A stretch of 64,000 nt of DNA from Nyssa sinensis (lineage: Eukaryota > Streptophyta > Magnoliopsida > Cornales > Nyssaceae). Shown here piece by piece: positions 1 through 13,643 of this stretch (its first letter is position 1; each line of letters starts with the position of its first letter). Below the pieces are notes generated by a model, which saw only the letters and a list, made by a program, of their open reading frames with translations, ran no database searches and was not told the origin of the DNA. The translations under genes were made by a program, and so were the position numbers. Where the stretch lies: contig VIRR01000579.1 in NCBI GenBank assembly GCA_008638375.1, positions 310,001 to 374,000 of the forward strand. The letters run 5' to 3'.

Positions 1-844
1 GCCTATTCTACCTCGTAGATTTGTTGAGAATTTGATTGCCAATATCCTAATGTGATTACTTATTCATTTCTATACTTTGCTTGGATATTGGAAATTTGCT
101 ATGCCTTTCACTATTGAGAATTTGTTATTCCACAAATATGTACATCGCCTGTGAAATTTTGATAATCATGACATTATTATGAGTGCCTGGAGTTATGATC
201 TGTCATAACGTCCATTTGATTCATAGATTCTTTTGGACCTACGGGTCAGTGATTTGGAATGAAACCCAACACTTAGTCTATGGAGGACATCGTAATACCT
301 TGACCCGGCTTAGCATGTATACTGAGGTAGACTGGGTCGGGTAATTTATTATCAATTATAACCCGAACTGTTTAAACTCTATATCACTCTATCACATGTA
401 CTGTACAGTTTTAGAAAGTAAATAGTATCAGTTATATAACTAGTATCGAGCAATACCCGAGCAACCCAGTACTATGTCTCGTAATGCCTGTATGCACGCA
501 AACCCATGCATGCATACGTACGTACATATGAATAGGCCTCGAAAAATGAGTGTATGTATACTGTCACGCCCCGAATTCCAGCGAACCCGAGGCGTGAGTA
601 ACGAGACAAAAAGAAATAAAATAATAAAGAAATGAAAGATAATAATGACATTCTCATACATTCCGTACACTGTTCTGATACATACATAGGGTCTAGTTCA
701 CTTGTTCACAACATGCAAAATAAAATACGGTCTTGGGCTCATGCCCTTACACAATATCAAAAGTGCCTCTTGGGCCTAACAGTCCCTAATCAGATCATCT
801 CCACATCTCCTGCAGCTGGGACATCATCTGAAATGTTGCCCCAC

Positions 845-3834
845 TGTAATAACCCGAAAATTTTTTTTTTTTAAATATATAAATTTTCATGGTTATTATT
901 AATTATTTTATTGTTATTAATATTATTATTATTATTATTATTATTGTGTGAGTGTAATGTGTGTATGATTATGTGTAATTATATGTATATATATGTGTAA
1001 TGTGTGTGTGTTAAAACATGTGTGTGTAATTACGTGTATATATGTATACATATATATATATATATACAAATCAGATTTGTGCAAGTGGCTGTGTGTGTGC
1101 CGTGTGTGTGTGTGTGCATGTGTTGAGTGTGTAACACTCAACAAGGGATGGTGTAGCAGGTACGGTTGGTGGAGTGTAGAAGGGGGATTCAGGGCATGGG
1201 AGGGACAGTCCTGATGCAGAGAGGCTGGTCTTGGAGAGAGAGAAATATAGAGAGAGAAAGTGAAGAGAAAGGAAAGGAGTTGGTCTCGGGTGAGAGAAAA
1301 GAAAAAGGAAAGAAAGGCAGAGGGGATAAGGAAGAGAGATAGGGACTGAGAAGCAGAGGGTGATACTGGAGCTCGAACCAAGCCTGAACCAAGAGGAAAG
1401 AGGAGAGGGGGAGAGAACTGCATCCAGAAACCCCAAGAAAAGGTAAGATTAGCTTCGGTTCTGTTTTGAAAATTTTGAAGCATACTCGTTGGTTTTAAAT
1501 CACTAGGTCTCATAGTATATAAAATGTGCATCATTTTGCAAAAAGAATGAAGGAGAATGGTTAAGAAATAAGGGAGTAAGACCCAGTTGCAGGTCACGGC
1601 CATGGGAGATTAGCTTGATAATTTATGCATGAAAATGTGATTAAATGGCCTAGATATAATGCTATGAGGTGCAGAAAACGATTAGTGAAGAAAGGGGTGA
1701 AAAACAGTGAACGACCGAGTGTAAAAATGGAAATATTCAGCTCACCGGAAAACCGGCCGGAGCTATAAACCTCCATATTCGAGAAGATAGGGAAGGTTTT
1801 AAGGCAAATGGAGGATAGATATGAAACCTACATGAAAAACCCTAGAAGACTGCATTTTGAAACCTTGAAAATGTCGCTGGAAAACAGTCGTCGGCGCCGG
1901 AAGAGGCGCCGGAACCCTACTGGTCTGTCGCCGGAAAAACGGGGAAGAAGGGAGGCCACCGGGTCAGGTCTCGGGTCCGGGTCGGGCTTGGGCCGAACCA
2001 CCCTGCCACGTGTCGCACCGAGGTTTTAAATTAAAAATTGAATCGGGACCGTTTGGCAATAGGATTAAGAAATTAAAAATTGAAATTGGGTTGGGGATAG
2101 GGATATCCTATCCCAGTTTTAACCTTGTTCACTGTTTGGTTAACTTGATTTAGAATAACAAATTAAACTAGTTTTAATTTGGACCTTTTGGAATTTGAAC
2201 CTTTTGGAATTTGAACCTTTTAGAATTTGAACCTTAACCCTGAACTTTCGGAAATTACAAATTAACCCCCCAACTGTTAGAAATTACACTTTGACCCACC
2301 TGATTAAATTATTAATAAAATATTAATTAAATTAATTAATTAATTATTTAATTTAATTAATTTAATTAATTAAATATTCAAAAATATCCTGGAGTCCAAA
2401 TGGGACAAGTCATTAGTGTATTTTGACTATCTCGACCATTCCGAGACCAATGGTGAGGTCCGTTTTATGAGACGGGGTCCCGAAAAATAAAAGACCCGTA
2501 GTAACCCTTAAAATTACCAAAATGCCCCTAACTTGAAACACTGTCAGACGAACTCCGAATTAGGTAAACAAATAGTGAAATTTTATTATCACGAACATTC
2601 CGGGCTCAACCGTGGAGTCCGATTTGTGAAAAGAGATTACGAAATGTAAGGACACGTGTAAAGTGCAAAATGACTGTTTTGCCCTTTTTAACCCAGATGT
2701 CCAAATCGAATTCTACGAAAACCCAAACGTATTTTATTCAACGTCCTAGAACCAATGGTAGAGTTTAATTTAGCAGAATAGAAACCTATAAATTTAAAGA
2801 CATAAAATTTGATGAATAGCATAAATTCAAATGAAAATAGACTGAGTGGGAATTTATGTTTTTAGGGACACTTACAGGACAGGGGAGAGAGATCTGATCT
2901 CTTGCATCTTCATTGACCGGTTCAGTTACATATCGTGCACGTTCTTCTTGGGTTGTGACTGACCCGTCAGGTATGGTGTTTTGCTAATGTTAGAAATGAA
3001 GTTAAGTTAGGAATATTTGTGAACGACTGGAATGACTTATGTGCTTATGTGGAATGTGTTTACTTGATGATTTAGGGTTGATTGCTCACACGTTTGCATG
3101 TCACTTGTACTTTATGAAAATTTAGTGAATGATGAATGTGAATCATGACATGTGTTTAAGTTGATAGTATGAGATACACTTGTATATGGAACTGGCTGAT
3201 GATTTATATGTTATTGTTCGAGCATGCTACATTATTGATAACCATGTTCATTGGGATTGCATTGGCATATTGGCATATGATGAATCCTTTGAGAACATAG
3301 TGTGGGTTGAGCATTGCATTATGAGGGTGTAGATCCTGTGGTGAAAAACCCAAAATCGGCCATTGCATCGGGGAGTACCCGGAAAAGAAACATGGGTGTG
3401 GCATAGAGTTGTGCATGGGTGCGTCACGCATATCATTCATATATTACTTCGATGCTTTGAATGACATTTAGAGATAAATGTACACTTTGCACATGCCACG
3501 CCTTAGCTTTATTTCTTGCATTAGTACTTCATCATACCAGCAGTTGAGCTGACCCATTCGTGGACAACATTTCCAGATGAGGACCCTCCAGCTATTTGAG
3601 ACCCAGTGAAGCTTTAATAGGAGGAGACACTTATTATATTTCGGTCCGTGGGACCTATGTTTTGTAATGTAAGGGCTTAAGCCGAATGACCTATGAACGA
3701 TGTATTCATGTTATCTTATGTATTGATGGGGATGGACCCATGTTTAGTGGATTTATTTGCCTTGTCCTTTTATTTATTTTATTTTCTGTCTCGTCAGTCG
3801 CGTCCCGGGTTCGTTGGGAATTCGGGGCGTGACA
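845..3834 (+). mobile_element. Solo LTR, family A' (forward), nested in reverse LTR-A
   Basis: This is a 2990-bp LTR beginning TGTAATAACC and ending GGGGCGTGACA. TSD CCCAC is perfect at 840-844 and 3835-3839. Removing it restores continuity of the surrounding reverse LTR-A. Visible parts are (ATT)n at about 903-943, TG/TA tracts to 1120, a GA-rich tract at 1235-1340, a donor-like GT at 1443, a GC-rich CCGG block at 1885-1990, two to three degenerate repeats of about 145 bp (2390-2822), a second donor-like GT at 2971 and a perfect short hairpin GGTCC-GTG-GGACC near 3643. There is no coding content. Confidence 0.93.
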
Positions 3835-6061
3835 CCCACTAAGGGGTCAGCTCAACATGCTGGTACAATATAATGCTAATGCAAGAAACAAAACTAAGGT
3901 CATGGCATGTGCAAGTGTACAGTTATTTCTATATGGCATTCGATATCATGATGGCAGTATATAAACAGTATACAGTATATGAGTAGTATGCGTGACACAC
4001 CCATGCAACTCTATGCCACCCATGTCTCATGATACGGTCATTCTCCGCTGGCATGAGTACCGCCACTTATGTCTCGCTTCATGGTCCGGAATCCGTCAGG
4101 CTCGCAAGTACCTAATGGCCGATTTTGGGTTTTTCACCACAGGATCTGCACCCTCATAATGCAAAGCACCAAGTGCTTACCCACGCCATGTCCAAGGAAT
4201 CACACTATGCCAATATGCTCTGATTTCATCATGTCATAATGCAATCTCAATGATGCATCTCATTCATACATAAAACATGCTTTCAAGTACATATTTCATA
4301 ATGTCAACAGTTCTTCAAGCATGTGATTCACACACTACACTAACGCATGCAATATACACATAATCATCTTCCACATCATCACCCAATATCAGCAAGATAG
4401 CATGGAACACATAAGCATGTAAGCATTCAAGCAACAAGTGAACAATCAAGGCAGCAGATCAAGTATTCCTAATCTTAATTCTATTTCTTACTTAGCACAA
4501 CATATCGTACCTGGTAATCGACCTCAATCCGAAAAAGTGTACTCGAGGTATGGTAGGATCACTGTGAAAATACTGAAGGTCAGAGCACCTTCTCCTTGCC
4601 CCTTCGCGTTCCTATAATCATAACATGAGATTCAGTTCATTTGTTTCCTAAATGATGCTATTCAACAAATTTCATGTCTTCAATTCATAAATTTCTATTT
4701 TGCTAATTTAGATTCCACTATTGAGTCCGGGACGTCGAAGAAACTAAGTTTAGGTTTTCGTAAAATTCAATTCGGACACCTGGGTTCAAAAGGGCAAAAC
4801 AGTCATTTTGCACTTTTCACGGGTCCTTATACTTCGAGACTTCTTTCCACAAATCGGACTCCACGGTTGAGTCTGGAATGCTTGAAATAATAAAGTTCCA
4901 CTATTTGTTTACCTAATTCGGAATTCGTTTGACTGTACTTCAATTCAGGGGCATTTTGGTAATTTTATATGTTGCTACGTGTCTTTTATTTTTTGGGACC
5001 CCGTCTCGTAAAATGGACCTCACCATTGACTTCAGAATGGTTGAGATAGTCAAAATACACTAATGACTTGTCCCATTTGGACTCCGGGATATTTTTTAAT
5101 ATTTAATTAATTAAATTAATTTATTAATCAATTAATTAATTAATTTAATTAATATTTTATTAATATTTTATTAATATTTAATTCTGGTGGGCCTAACTGT
5201 AATTTCTCCAAAGTTCAGGGGTTAAAATGTAATTTCTGAAAGTTCAGGGTCAAGTTTGTAATTTTTAAAAGTTTAGGGGCAATTCTGTAATTTTGGAAAA
5301 CCCTTATTCTCAATTTGGATAGCCAAACAGTGGCTAATCCAAAACAAGGATAAGATATCCCTGTTCCTATTTAATTCTAATTTCTAATTTCTTATCCTTG
5401 TAGCCAAACAAACCCATTGGGTTTTTAATTTAAAACAGGGGAGCGACACGTGGCAGGGGCGGACCAGCCCAAGCCCAACCCTACCCGAACCGACCCGACC
5501 CAAGCCCGGATCAGCCCCCCCTTCGTCCCCGATTTTTCGGCGATGGGCCAGTAGGGTTCCGGCGCCTTCTCCGGCGCCGGCGACCATTTTCCGGTGGACT
5601 TTTCAAGTTTTAAAAACATGATTTTCTTCCATTTTTCGTGTAGGTTTCATATCTAGGGTCAGTTTTGGACTCAACCCACTAGATCTTCACGAAATAGAGG
5701 GTCAACCTCTCGGTCAAACCTCCGGCCAACTCACTTTTCTCTATTTTCCCTCACTGGTTTTGATTAATTCAAACTCCAAATGGTTCCTGCACCTTAGGAG
5801 GTTATTTTCCCATCATGTAGACAATGTTTCACACATAAAATATCAACACCCATTCTCAATAACCGTGACCTGCAACTGTGTTTTATTCCCTCATTTCCCA
5901 ACCATTTAACTTGGTTATTCTTCCTAATTACTCTATATTTCATGCACTATCAGTCCCAAGAATCAAATCTAAACAATAAGCTACAACACGAGTTGGATAT
6001 TTGAGAGATTTTTCTAGAGAGAGAAAGCTTACGGTTATGGGTTCTGTGATGGTGCTTCTCT

Positions 6062-9000
6062 TGTCACGCCCCGAATTCCCGACCGAACCCGAGGACGCGA
6101 CTGAAGGAAACAAAAGAAGAAAAGAAATAAATAGAAAGTAACTAAATAAATAAATATTTAACTAATCTTAACTAAGTTTGCTAATTTAGATACCAGCCTA
6201 TTCCACTAACATAACTATACATCCATCAATACACACACATACCCGTTTTAAAAAAATTCGGCAAAACCTCCTTTGTTTTTCGAGCCTTTTTCTCCCTGAT
6301 AAACACAATACATCATATATATACAAACAGTCACAATCCATCCTCACTCGATGGCCACAACTTTATCAAAGTTAAATATACATCGCCTACTTATACAATC
6401 CATCACGTCTACTCCTACATTTAAACTAAAAGATCACAAATTCAATACCTATTACAATATACAATGCCATTTCCATTCTTTTCATAAACACATCAATCTT
6501 TTATAATATCAAAATACGCCCCAAGGGCCCAAATATTCTTCCAAATTTATTTCCTCTCCTTTCTCCAAGACTTCATCAAGTCCCGCGTACCAGGATGCTT
6601 TATCTGAAACCTGTGCCCACGAATGGGTCAGCGCCAACATGCTGGTATGGTACAATACTAATGCAAGGAATAAAATTAAGTCGTGGCATGTGCAAGTGTA
6701 CATGTATATCTACATGCCTCCCTAATCATTCATACAATATAATGGCAATATACAAACTACACATCTGTATAAAACCCTATATCACATTCACAAATTCATC
6801 AACACAATGCACAGGCAACATGCGTGACACACCCATGCATCTCAATGTCACACCCATGTCTCGCTTCACGGTTCTTCCCCATTGGCATGCAAGTACCAAT
6901 ATATGTCTCGCTTTACGGTCCGGACCCCGTAGGCTTGCGAGTACCTAATGGCCAATTTTGGGTTTTTCACCACAAGATCTGCACCCTCATAATGCACCAG
7001 CAACTCGTGCTGACCCACACTATGCTTTCGAAGAATCACACTATGCCAATATGCCATGCTTTCATCATGCAACAATACAGTCCAAATGAAACGTCACTTT
7101 CAAAAGCACATGCAACATACTTTAAATAATGCATCACAATGAAGATCAAATCACAAGACTTCATCCACAATGCTACGTGTCATACTCAATCAATCTCAAC
7201 ACTTACGCAAACCCATGTGTCACAATATCAACAATCCTTCTAAAACAGAAATCACATATGATGACAATTCAAGAAGTAAATCACAACTCCCAAATAATCA
7301 TAAAGAACACGGAAGCAATTAAACAATCAACTCAAAGAAGCAATAATTCTTATGTGATCTTCTATCAGCAGATAAGCACAAGAAATCATTCAATCAAGAT
7401 GCACATCAATCCTAATTTAATTCTATTCCTTACTTAGTAAAGTACCATACCTGATCGAGTTATCTCAACCCCAAGAAGTCATGTCCACTACTCAGTCAAT
7501 TGGTGAATAACTCAATCCTCCTACTGTAGCTGTTTAGGAAGTCCTCGCCTTTCTCTTCGATGTTCCTAAAACCATAAAATGTAACTCAGTTGGTTGGTTA
7601 CTTGAATGATGCTATTCATCAAATTTTATGTCTCTTTATGTTTGGTATCTCTTTTACTTAATTAGACTCTACCATTGTATCCGAGATGCTCGGAATAATT
7701 AGAATGCACTATTTGTTTACTTTAATCTAATTCCGTTCGATTACTCTTTGACCTGGGAGCATTTTGGTCATTTCTCCTTTAAATAATTATTTAATTAAAT
7801 ATTATTTCATTTACTCGGGTCAATTCACAATTAACCCTAATTTCTAGGTATAATTAAAATCTTACAAGGTTCTATTTATTGCCCATAATTTTTCCAATTC
7901 CTATATAAGGTTATACTATTTTTCCTGTACGTTTCCAATTTAAGCCAATTATTGGATAGCTTCTCCTTTTCAACCAAACACTTCCCGAACTCAAATCTAA
8001 AATTTTACCCATACAGTAATATTGTTAGGCAGCTATCTGAATGGTTGAGTTGGGTCGGCCTCAACCCGGTTTGGCCCGAATAAAAATACAAAACTCAATC
8101 GTTAAATTGTGTTCAGATTATTTTTCTGCATTCCCATTTGATCTCAAATAATTTCTATATTTAACGAAATCCCATAATCAATTTAATTATTCATGTTTCT
8201 AAAAATCCAAGACTAAAGTTTAGTATTTTACCATGTTGTTTCGCGTTTCTTCAATCCAAATTCATCCGGCTTGCCGCGCTACTGCCGTAACTCATCAACA
8301 CCATTCTGAAACCGATCCAACCAACATAAACAACACACATAACCCCACCTATTTCTTCCAAATCCCTCCAGGTTCTCCAATTTCACTATGGCAGCCGCTG
8401 CACAAGCAGATCTGCTGCACTGCTCTTTCATTTCCCTTCTCTGTTACACACATACAAACACGCACACATATACATATATCCCTGCACTGCTACACACACA
8501 CTGCTCAGCCGCATCACTATTTTGCAGCAGTTCCACCTGCTGCTACTCTGCTACACAACGCCACCACTAACACACAGCACATAACGCAACATGGTTGCTG
8601 CTGCTTCGTCACTACTGCTGCACTCTTCATTTCCCCCAATTCAATCAACAACCCAACTACAGGAAAATTCAACAAAAACAACAAGAAACTGACACAACTG
8701 GATCAATAAACCCAACTTGCTAGCTCTCAATCCGACGAACCAACGCAACATCCATGACAGCCATCGACAAAACCGCTACTCCAACACGTTGCTACCATCA
8801 ACCCCTGCACCCGACTACGGTCTAATGCAACCCTCATTTCAAAATACACTACCAGAAAATTCAAATATTAGAAACCTCATCTTAGTCTTGATCCATTTCC
8901 AAAAGTTGGTACTCAACGAGTGCACCGCAACTGGGCCAACAGGGATCCGCAATACACAACCCTCAATAACTTGTAATCGTTTGCGTTCTGATCCAAACCA

Positions 9001-9597
9001 AACCCGAGTACAAATCTGATCGGCAACTTGGAATTCTCCAGCCATTTCTCCACCGCCATCTTCTTCCCCAACTGCCATACAGTCCGTATTCACAGAACTC
9101 TCACCTTTCCGATCAACACCTCCGGTGCTACGCTGTGACGATCGTCCCTTCTGATCCCCCAGGCAGCGGGGTCGACATCGAAGCCCAAGTCTCCGATAGC
9201 GACGCCGTCGACGATCGTCTCCTCCATCGCCCCTCTTCTCCTCTCTTCCTTCTTTCTCTTTTTTCCCTTTTTCTCTTTTCTTCTTTCTCTCTTTTTCTTT
9301 TCTTCCCCCTGTTTTCACGCGACCTCCCCTGTTTCCCCTTTTTTCTATCTCACGGTTTCTTCCCTCTTTAAACCGTAACCCCTTATTCTTATCTTCTCAT
9401 TTTTTTTTTTTTTGTAACTTACCATATTAAATATTTTATAAATATTTTTATGCCACAAAATATTATAAAATGCTAGTAAATTTGATATAAAGTCGAGGCT
9501 CAATTTAATTATTTATTTACCAATATTGGATATCGTTCGGGTCCCATTTTATATTCCCTATATTTTATTTTATTATTTTTTTTTTCAAGTCTCTACA
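6062..9597 (-). mobile_element. Solo LTR, family D (reverse), nested in reverse LTR-A
   Basis: This is a 3536-bp LTR starting TGTCACGCCCCGAATTC on the + strand and ending CTCTACA. TSD TCTCT is perfect at 6057-6061 and 9598-9602. It shares only the terminal sequence and a conserved core (about 6820-7000) with family A; the rest differs, so I treat it as a sister family. It has CA/TA microsatellites at 8440-8500 and a CT-rich run at 9230-9330. The open frames at 8233-8709 and 8717-9019 are low-complexity and match no family I recognise. Confidence 0.88.
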
Positions 9598-10495
9598 TCT
9601 CTGCTCTTGCTTTGCCTCTGTTCTCTACCTTGGCCTCCTTAGCTTCCCTCCTTCTGCTTCCCTTTCAAAAACCAGAGCATACACACATCACTTCCTCTCT
9701 TTCCTTTCACTTTCTCTCTCTCTCTCTCTCTCTCTAAAATCCCACGATGGTTCTGTCCCTCTCTCAGCCCTCACCACACACATATACACTGACTACACCA
9801 TACCCATTTCTTCACTCCATCAGCCACCAAATCTCTTACACACCATGCCCCCCCATGCCACATTGAGTGTGGCACACTCCATCACACACACACACGGCAC
9901 ATACATCACCCACAGTGTACACATGTACTGAATTACATATATATATATATACATAATTATACACACATTTTAATAAGTTAACATTTATATATATATATAT
10001 ATATCCATGTATATATATATTATGCACATCACCTACATACCTTCATCCATAATAATAATAATAATAATAATAATAATTTAATAACCAAGAACAATAAAAA
10101 AAAAAATTTCCATGTCATAACATATACGCGCTTAAAAATTAGAATATACACGTATAGTTGAGTATATATATAGGTATAAAATATGTGTGTATATATATAC
10201 GTAGTATAGTATATATATATATATATATATACATGTATTAATACACAAAGAAAAGAAAAGAAAAGAAAGAAAAAGGAAGGTGAGAGGCAGCATGTTGTGC
10301 ATGCAGTGAGTGTGTGTGTGTGTTGGTTGTGTGACTCGGTTGGTGAAGTGTGTGTGTGTTATGTGTGTAAACATATAATATATATATATATACACAAAAA
10401 TCTTTACAAAATTGAATACAAAGCTGTATTCTTAGAAAAGAGAAAAAGAAGAATTAAATAGAACAGAAACAAAGTCAAGAATAGGGGCTGAGAGT

Positions 10496-10531
<36 letters not shown>

Positions 10532-13500
10532 AGTCGGTTGTGTTTTGTGTATATATATGTGGGATGCATGAGATGGAAGACAGAAGAGAAATTAGTGATT
10601 TGAAGAAGCTGTGAAGTCTGAGAGGAATTCAGGAGTAGTTCAGAAGCTGAAGCAAAGATAGAGGAGAAGGAACCACACCCAGAAAACAGAATTTGAAAGG
10701 TGAGTGGTTGTTTCTATTTTGAAATTTCTAGCATGATTCATTTAGTTTAAAGTAGAGGGTCTGAACAAGCATGAAAAATGGTGAAATTAGAAAGAAACAA
10801 CAGCTCATTAGGTTTAAAATTGAAAGAGAAAACAGTAGTTGCAGGTGTGAGAAAATAATCGGATTTCTAATATTTTATGCATGAAACATTGTTTAAATGG
10901 TCCAGAAACTTTCCTATAAAGTGCAGAAAATGAAATGAAAAAGAAAGAAGTGAAAACAGTCAAGAAATTTGCATGAAAATGAAAATGTTCAGTTGGCCGG
11001 AGTTACGGATTTCCTTAAATTCGTGAAGATTTGATGAGTTATATTAAAAACTAAGTTTAGAAACGAGACCTACATGAAAAATAGAAGAAAATAGCATTTG
11101 AAAAGAATTAAAATTCGACTGAAATTCAGTCGCCGTCGCCGAAGAAGACAACTGTACACACCGGAACCCTACCGGAGTTCCATCGAAAAAATGGGGAAGA
11201 AGACTGTTTAGTTTTGGGTTTGGATTCGGGTCACGGGTTGGATCCGGGTCGGGACCCGACTGGAAGTAGATGGGGCAACTGATGCGGCGTCGTTTAGGGG
11301 TTGGATTTAAAATGAAAATTGGAGCGTTTGGCTACAGGTTTAAAAAATAAAATTTGAAATTGATTTTGGAATAGGGATATCTTATTCCAATTTTGAAGCC
11401 TAACCACTGTTTGGCTATTTTGGTGGGGATAGGGTTTTCTGAATTTACAAAAGAACCCAGAAGTTAGGAAAATTACAATCAGACCCCCCAACTTTTAATT
11501 ATTATGATTTGACCCCCCAGAATAAAATATTAATTAATTAATTTAAAATAATAGAAAATTACGAAAATGCCACTAAGTCAAAAAGTAGTCAAACGGACTC
11601 CGATTAAAATAAAAGAATAGTGAATTTTTATTATTTTGAGCATTCCAGACTCAACTGTGAAGTCCGATTTATGAAATGAGGTCTTGAGAAGTGAGAACCC
11701 GTGAAAGTGTAAATGACCATTTTACCCTTTATTGTAACGATGTCCAAATTAAACATATGAATAGTATATTTTAACTATCTCGGACATTCTAAGACCAATG
11801 GTGAGGTCCGTTTAGCAAGACGAGGTCTCAAAAAATAAAAGACCCATAAAAGTACAAAATGACCATTTTGCCCTTTTTAGTACAGAAGTCTGAATTGAAT
11901 TCCGCGAAAGCCTAAATCGACTTTGTTTGACGTTCCGGATTTATTAGTAGAGTCTATTTAAGTAAAAGAGAAACCAATAGTAAAGAGGCATAAAAATTGA
12001 TAAATAGCATAAATGATAAAAAGTAAACTGAGATATACTATCTATTGATGAATAGGGATTTCAAAGAGGAGGGAACAGTGACTTGATTTCATTGTGAAAT
12101 AATGGAAACGGTTTAAGAGGTAAGTAAATGTCTAATCTCTGTATGTGTTACATTCTCAGCCATGTCAACAGTCTTTCTTATATTATCTATTGTACTCCAT
12201 ACATGCTAGAACATTTATTGAGCCCATATTGATATTGACCTATCTTGTGGAAAGTGTTTATTGAATGTTATATATTTTGATCATGATTTCTGTACGCTCT
12301 GTACATAGGCCTCAAGGGGCAAGACTTATGATCTCAGTGGCCCAGCTTACATTGGCCTATTAAGGCAACAGTTTCTTTTCGCTGCTGAGATAGTGTTATT
12401 GCATTACTGTTTATTAGATTTAGCATGATCTTGATATATTATATTATAGCCGGATTTGTGCTCAGTCACAAACTCCATCTGATGATTACTAGACCTACGG
12501 GTCGAGAAAACGAAATCAAAAGTGGAAATTAAAATGGCAGCTAAAATGGGATCTACGAGGCGAGTACTGAACCGACGGGTTAGTGCTTGGTTGAGAGATC
12601 AAGGAAAAAGAGAATAAAATAAATTAAGCAGTATGCCGAGCCCCAAGTTAAAGTGCATCCACATTTGTTGTTATTAGTATCTATTATTGATTTTCATAGC
12701 TTGATCATATTATTTCATTATGAATGATCATGAGATTTCACAGCTTTTTATTGAGGGTAGACAATATATACTTGAGACAGCTCCTGACTGTAGCAGTATA
12801 ATATTGTCAGTAGAACATATTTCATTTCCTTATCACTTGACTTCTATCATTTGATATTGAGTTATATATTCATTGATTGGCTAGCATCTTTACATACACC
12901 TGTACACATGGCAGAGTAAAGGAGTATTACTTACTGAGTTTTCATAACTCATTAGATACTACACAACATTATGTAGGCACAAATATCGAGGACGGACCCT
13001 AGAGTCTGATAGCTAGAAGATGGACATTTGCTTTTAAAGTTGCAGTGTAATACTTAGTACAGACAGTCTTATAGCTCTCCCATGTTATCCACGTCTTGGG
13101 GATGAACAGTTGTATTAAGAAATTTTGTATTCCGCATTTTGTAAACATTAAATAAATTACATGCAGCTCTTATTTATTTTATTCCGCATTTTAGTTGTTC
13201 CATGTTAGTAGCACTAATTGTGTAACAAGTTGAGACCCTTGATTCGACAAGCAGCGTCGGATCGAGTGCACGACACAAGATCCGCATGGGGTGGGATCTC
13301 GGGTCGTGACAGACATGATATGTGATAAAGAGCTTTAGTGTTATTCAGGAGCCCGATAATGGGGTAAACTGGATGAGCGCTTTTGGGGGTATGTCGGGCC
13401 CTATTTGTGACAGCATCTATTCTGTCAGTATCTTATATCGTTTATCAATATTTTGATGATGCACTCTTAGATTATTGATATGCCTTGCAAGCCTATCTTT

Positions 13501-13643
13501 GGATTATTTGATGATGTACTCTTTAGATATTGATGTGCCTTGTGAGCCTATCTTTGGATTATCTGTTGATATATTATTTGATTGATGACATGTTTGTTTG
13601 CCTATCTTTGGACTCGAATTACTATCTTGTGATTTGTGGCAGC

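Larger units (their letters stand above)
562..10122 (-). mobile_element. Solo LTR, family A, reverse orientation, split by two inner solo LTRs
   Basis: The pieces are 562-840, 3840-6061 and 9603-10122, about 3.0 kb in total, close to the 2948-bp LTR of Gypsy-3. On the + strand it begins TGTCACGCCCCGAATTC and ends CATGTCATAACA, as do the Gypsy-3 LTRs at 54032-56979. TSD TATAC is perfect at 557-561 and 10123-10127, inside LTR-B. Similarity to 54032-56979 runs through the whole rejoined sequence, including the CT-rich tract and TA/CA microsatellites near its right end. There is no coding region between LTR ends, so it is solo. Confidence 0.9.
291..13311 (+). mobile_element. Solo LTR, family B copy 1, itself interrupted by a nest
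   Basis: The piece 291-561 continues at 10128-13311, giving about 3455 bp of LTR after the insertion is removed. Perfect 5-bp duplications GACAT flank it at 286-290 and 13312-13316. The right end GGTCGTGACA is canonical. The left end reads CG instead of TG, probably a point change. No internal domain, primer site or polypurine tract is attached, so it is a solo LTR left by LTR-LTR recombination. The body holds TA/TG microsatellites, a GA tract (10501-10526), a donor-like GT at 10700, a GC-rich block near 11130-11190, three degenerate repeats of about 145 bp (about 11580-12010) and a second donor-like GT at 12120. Confidence 0.88.
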
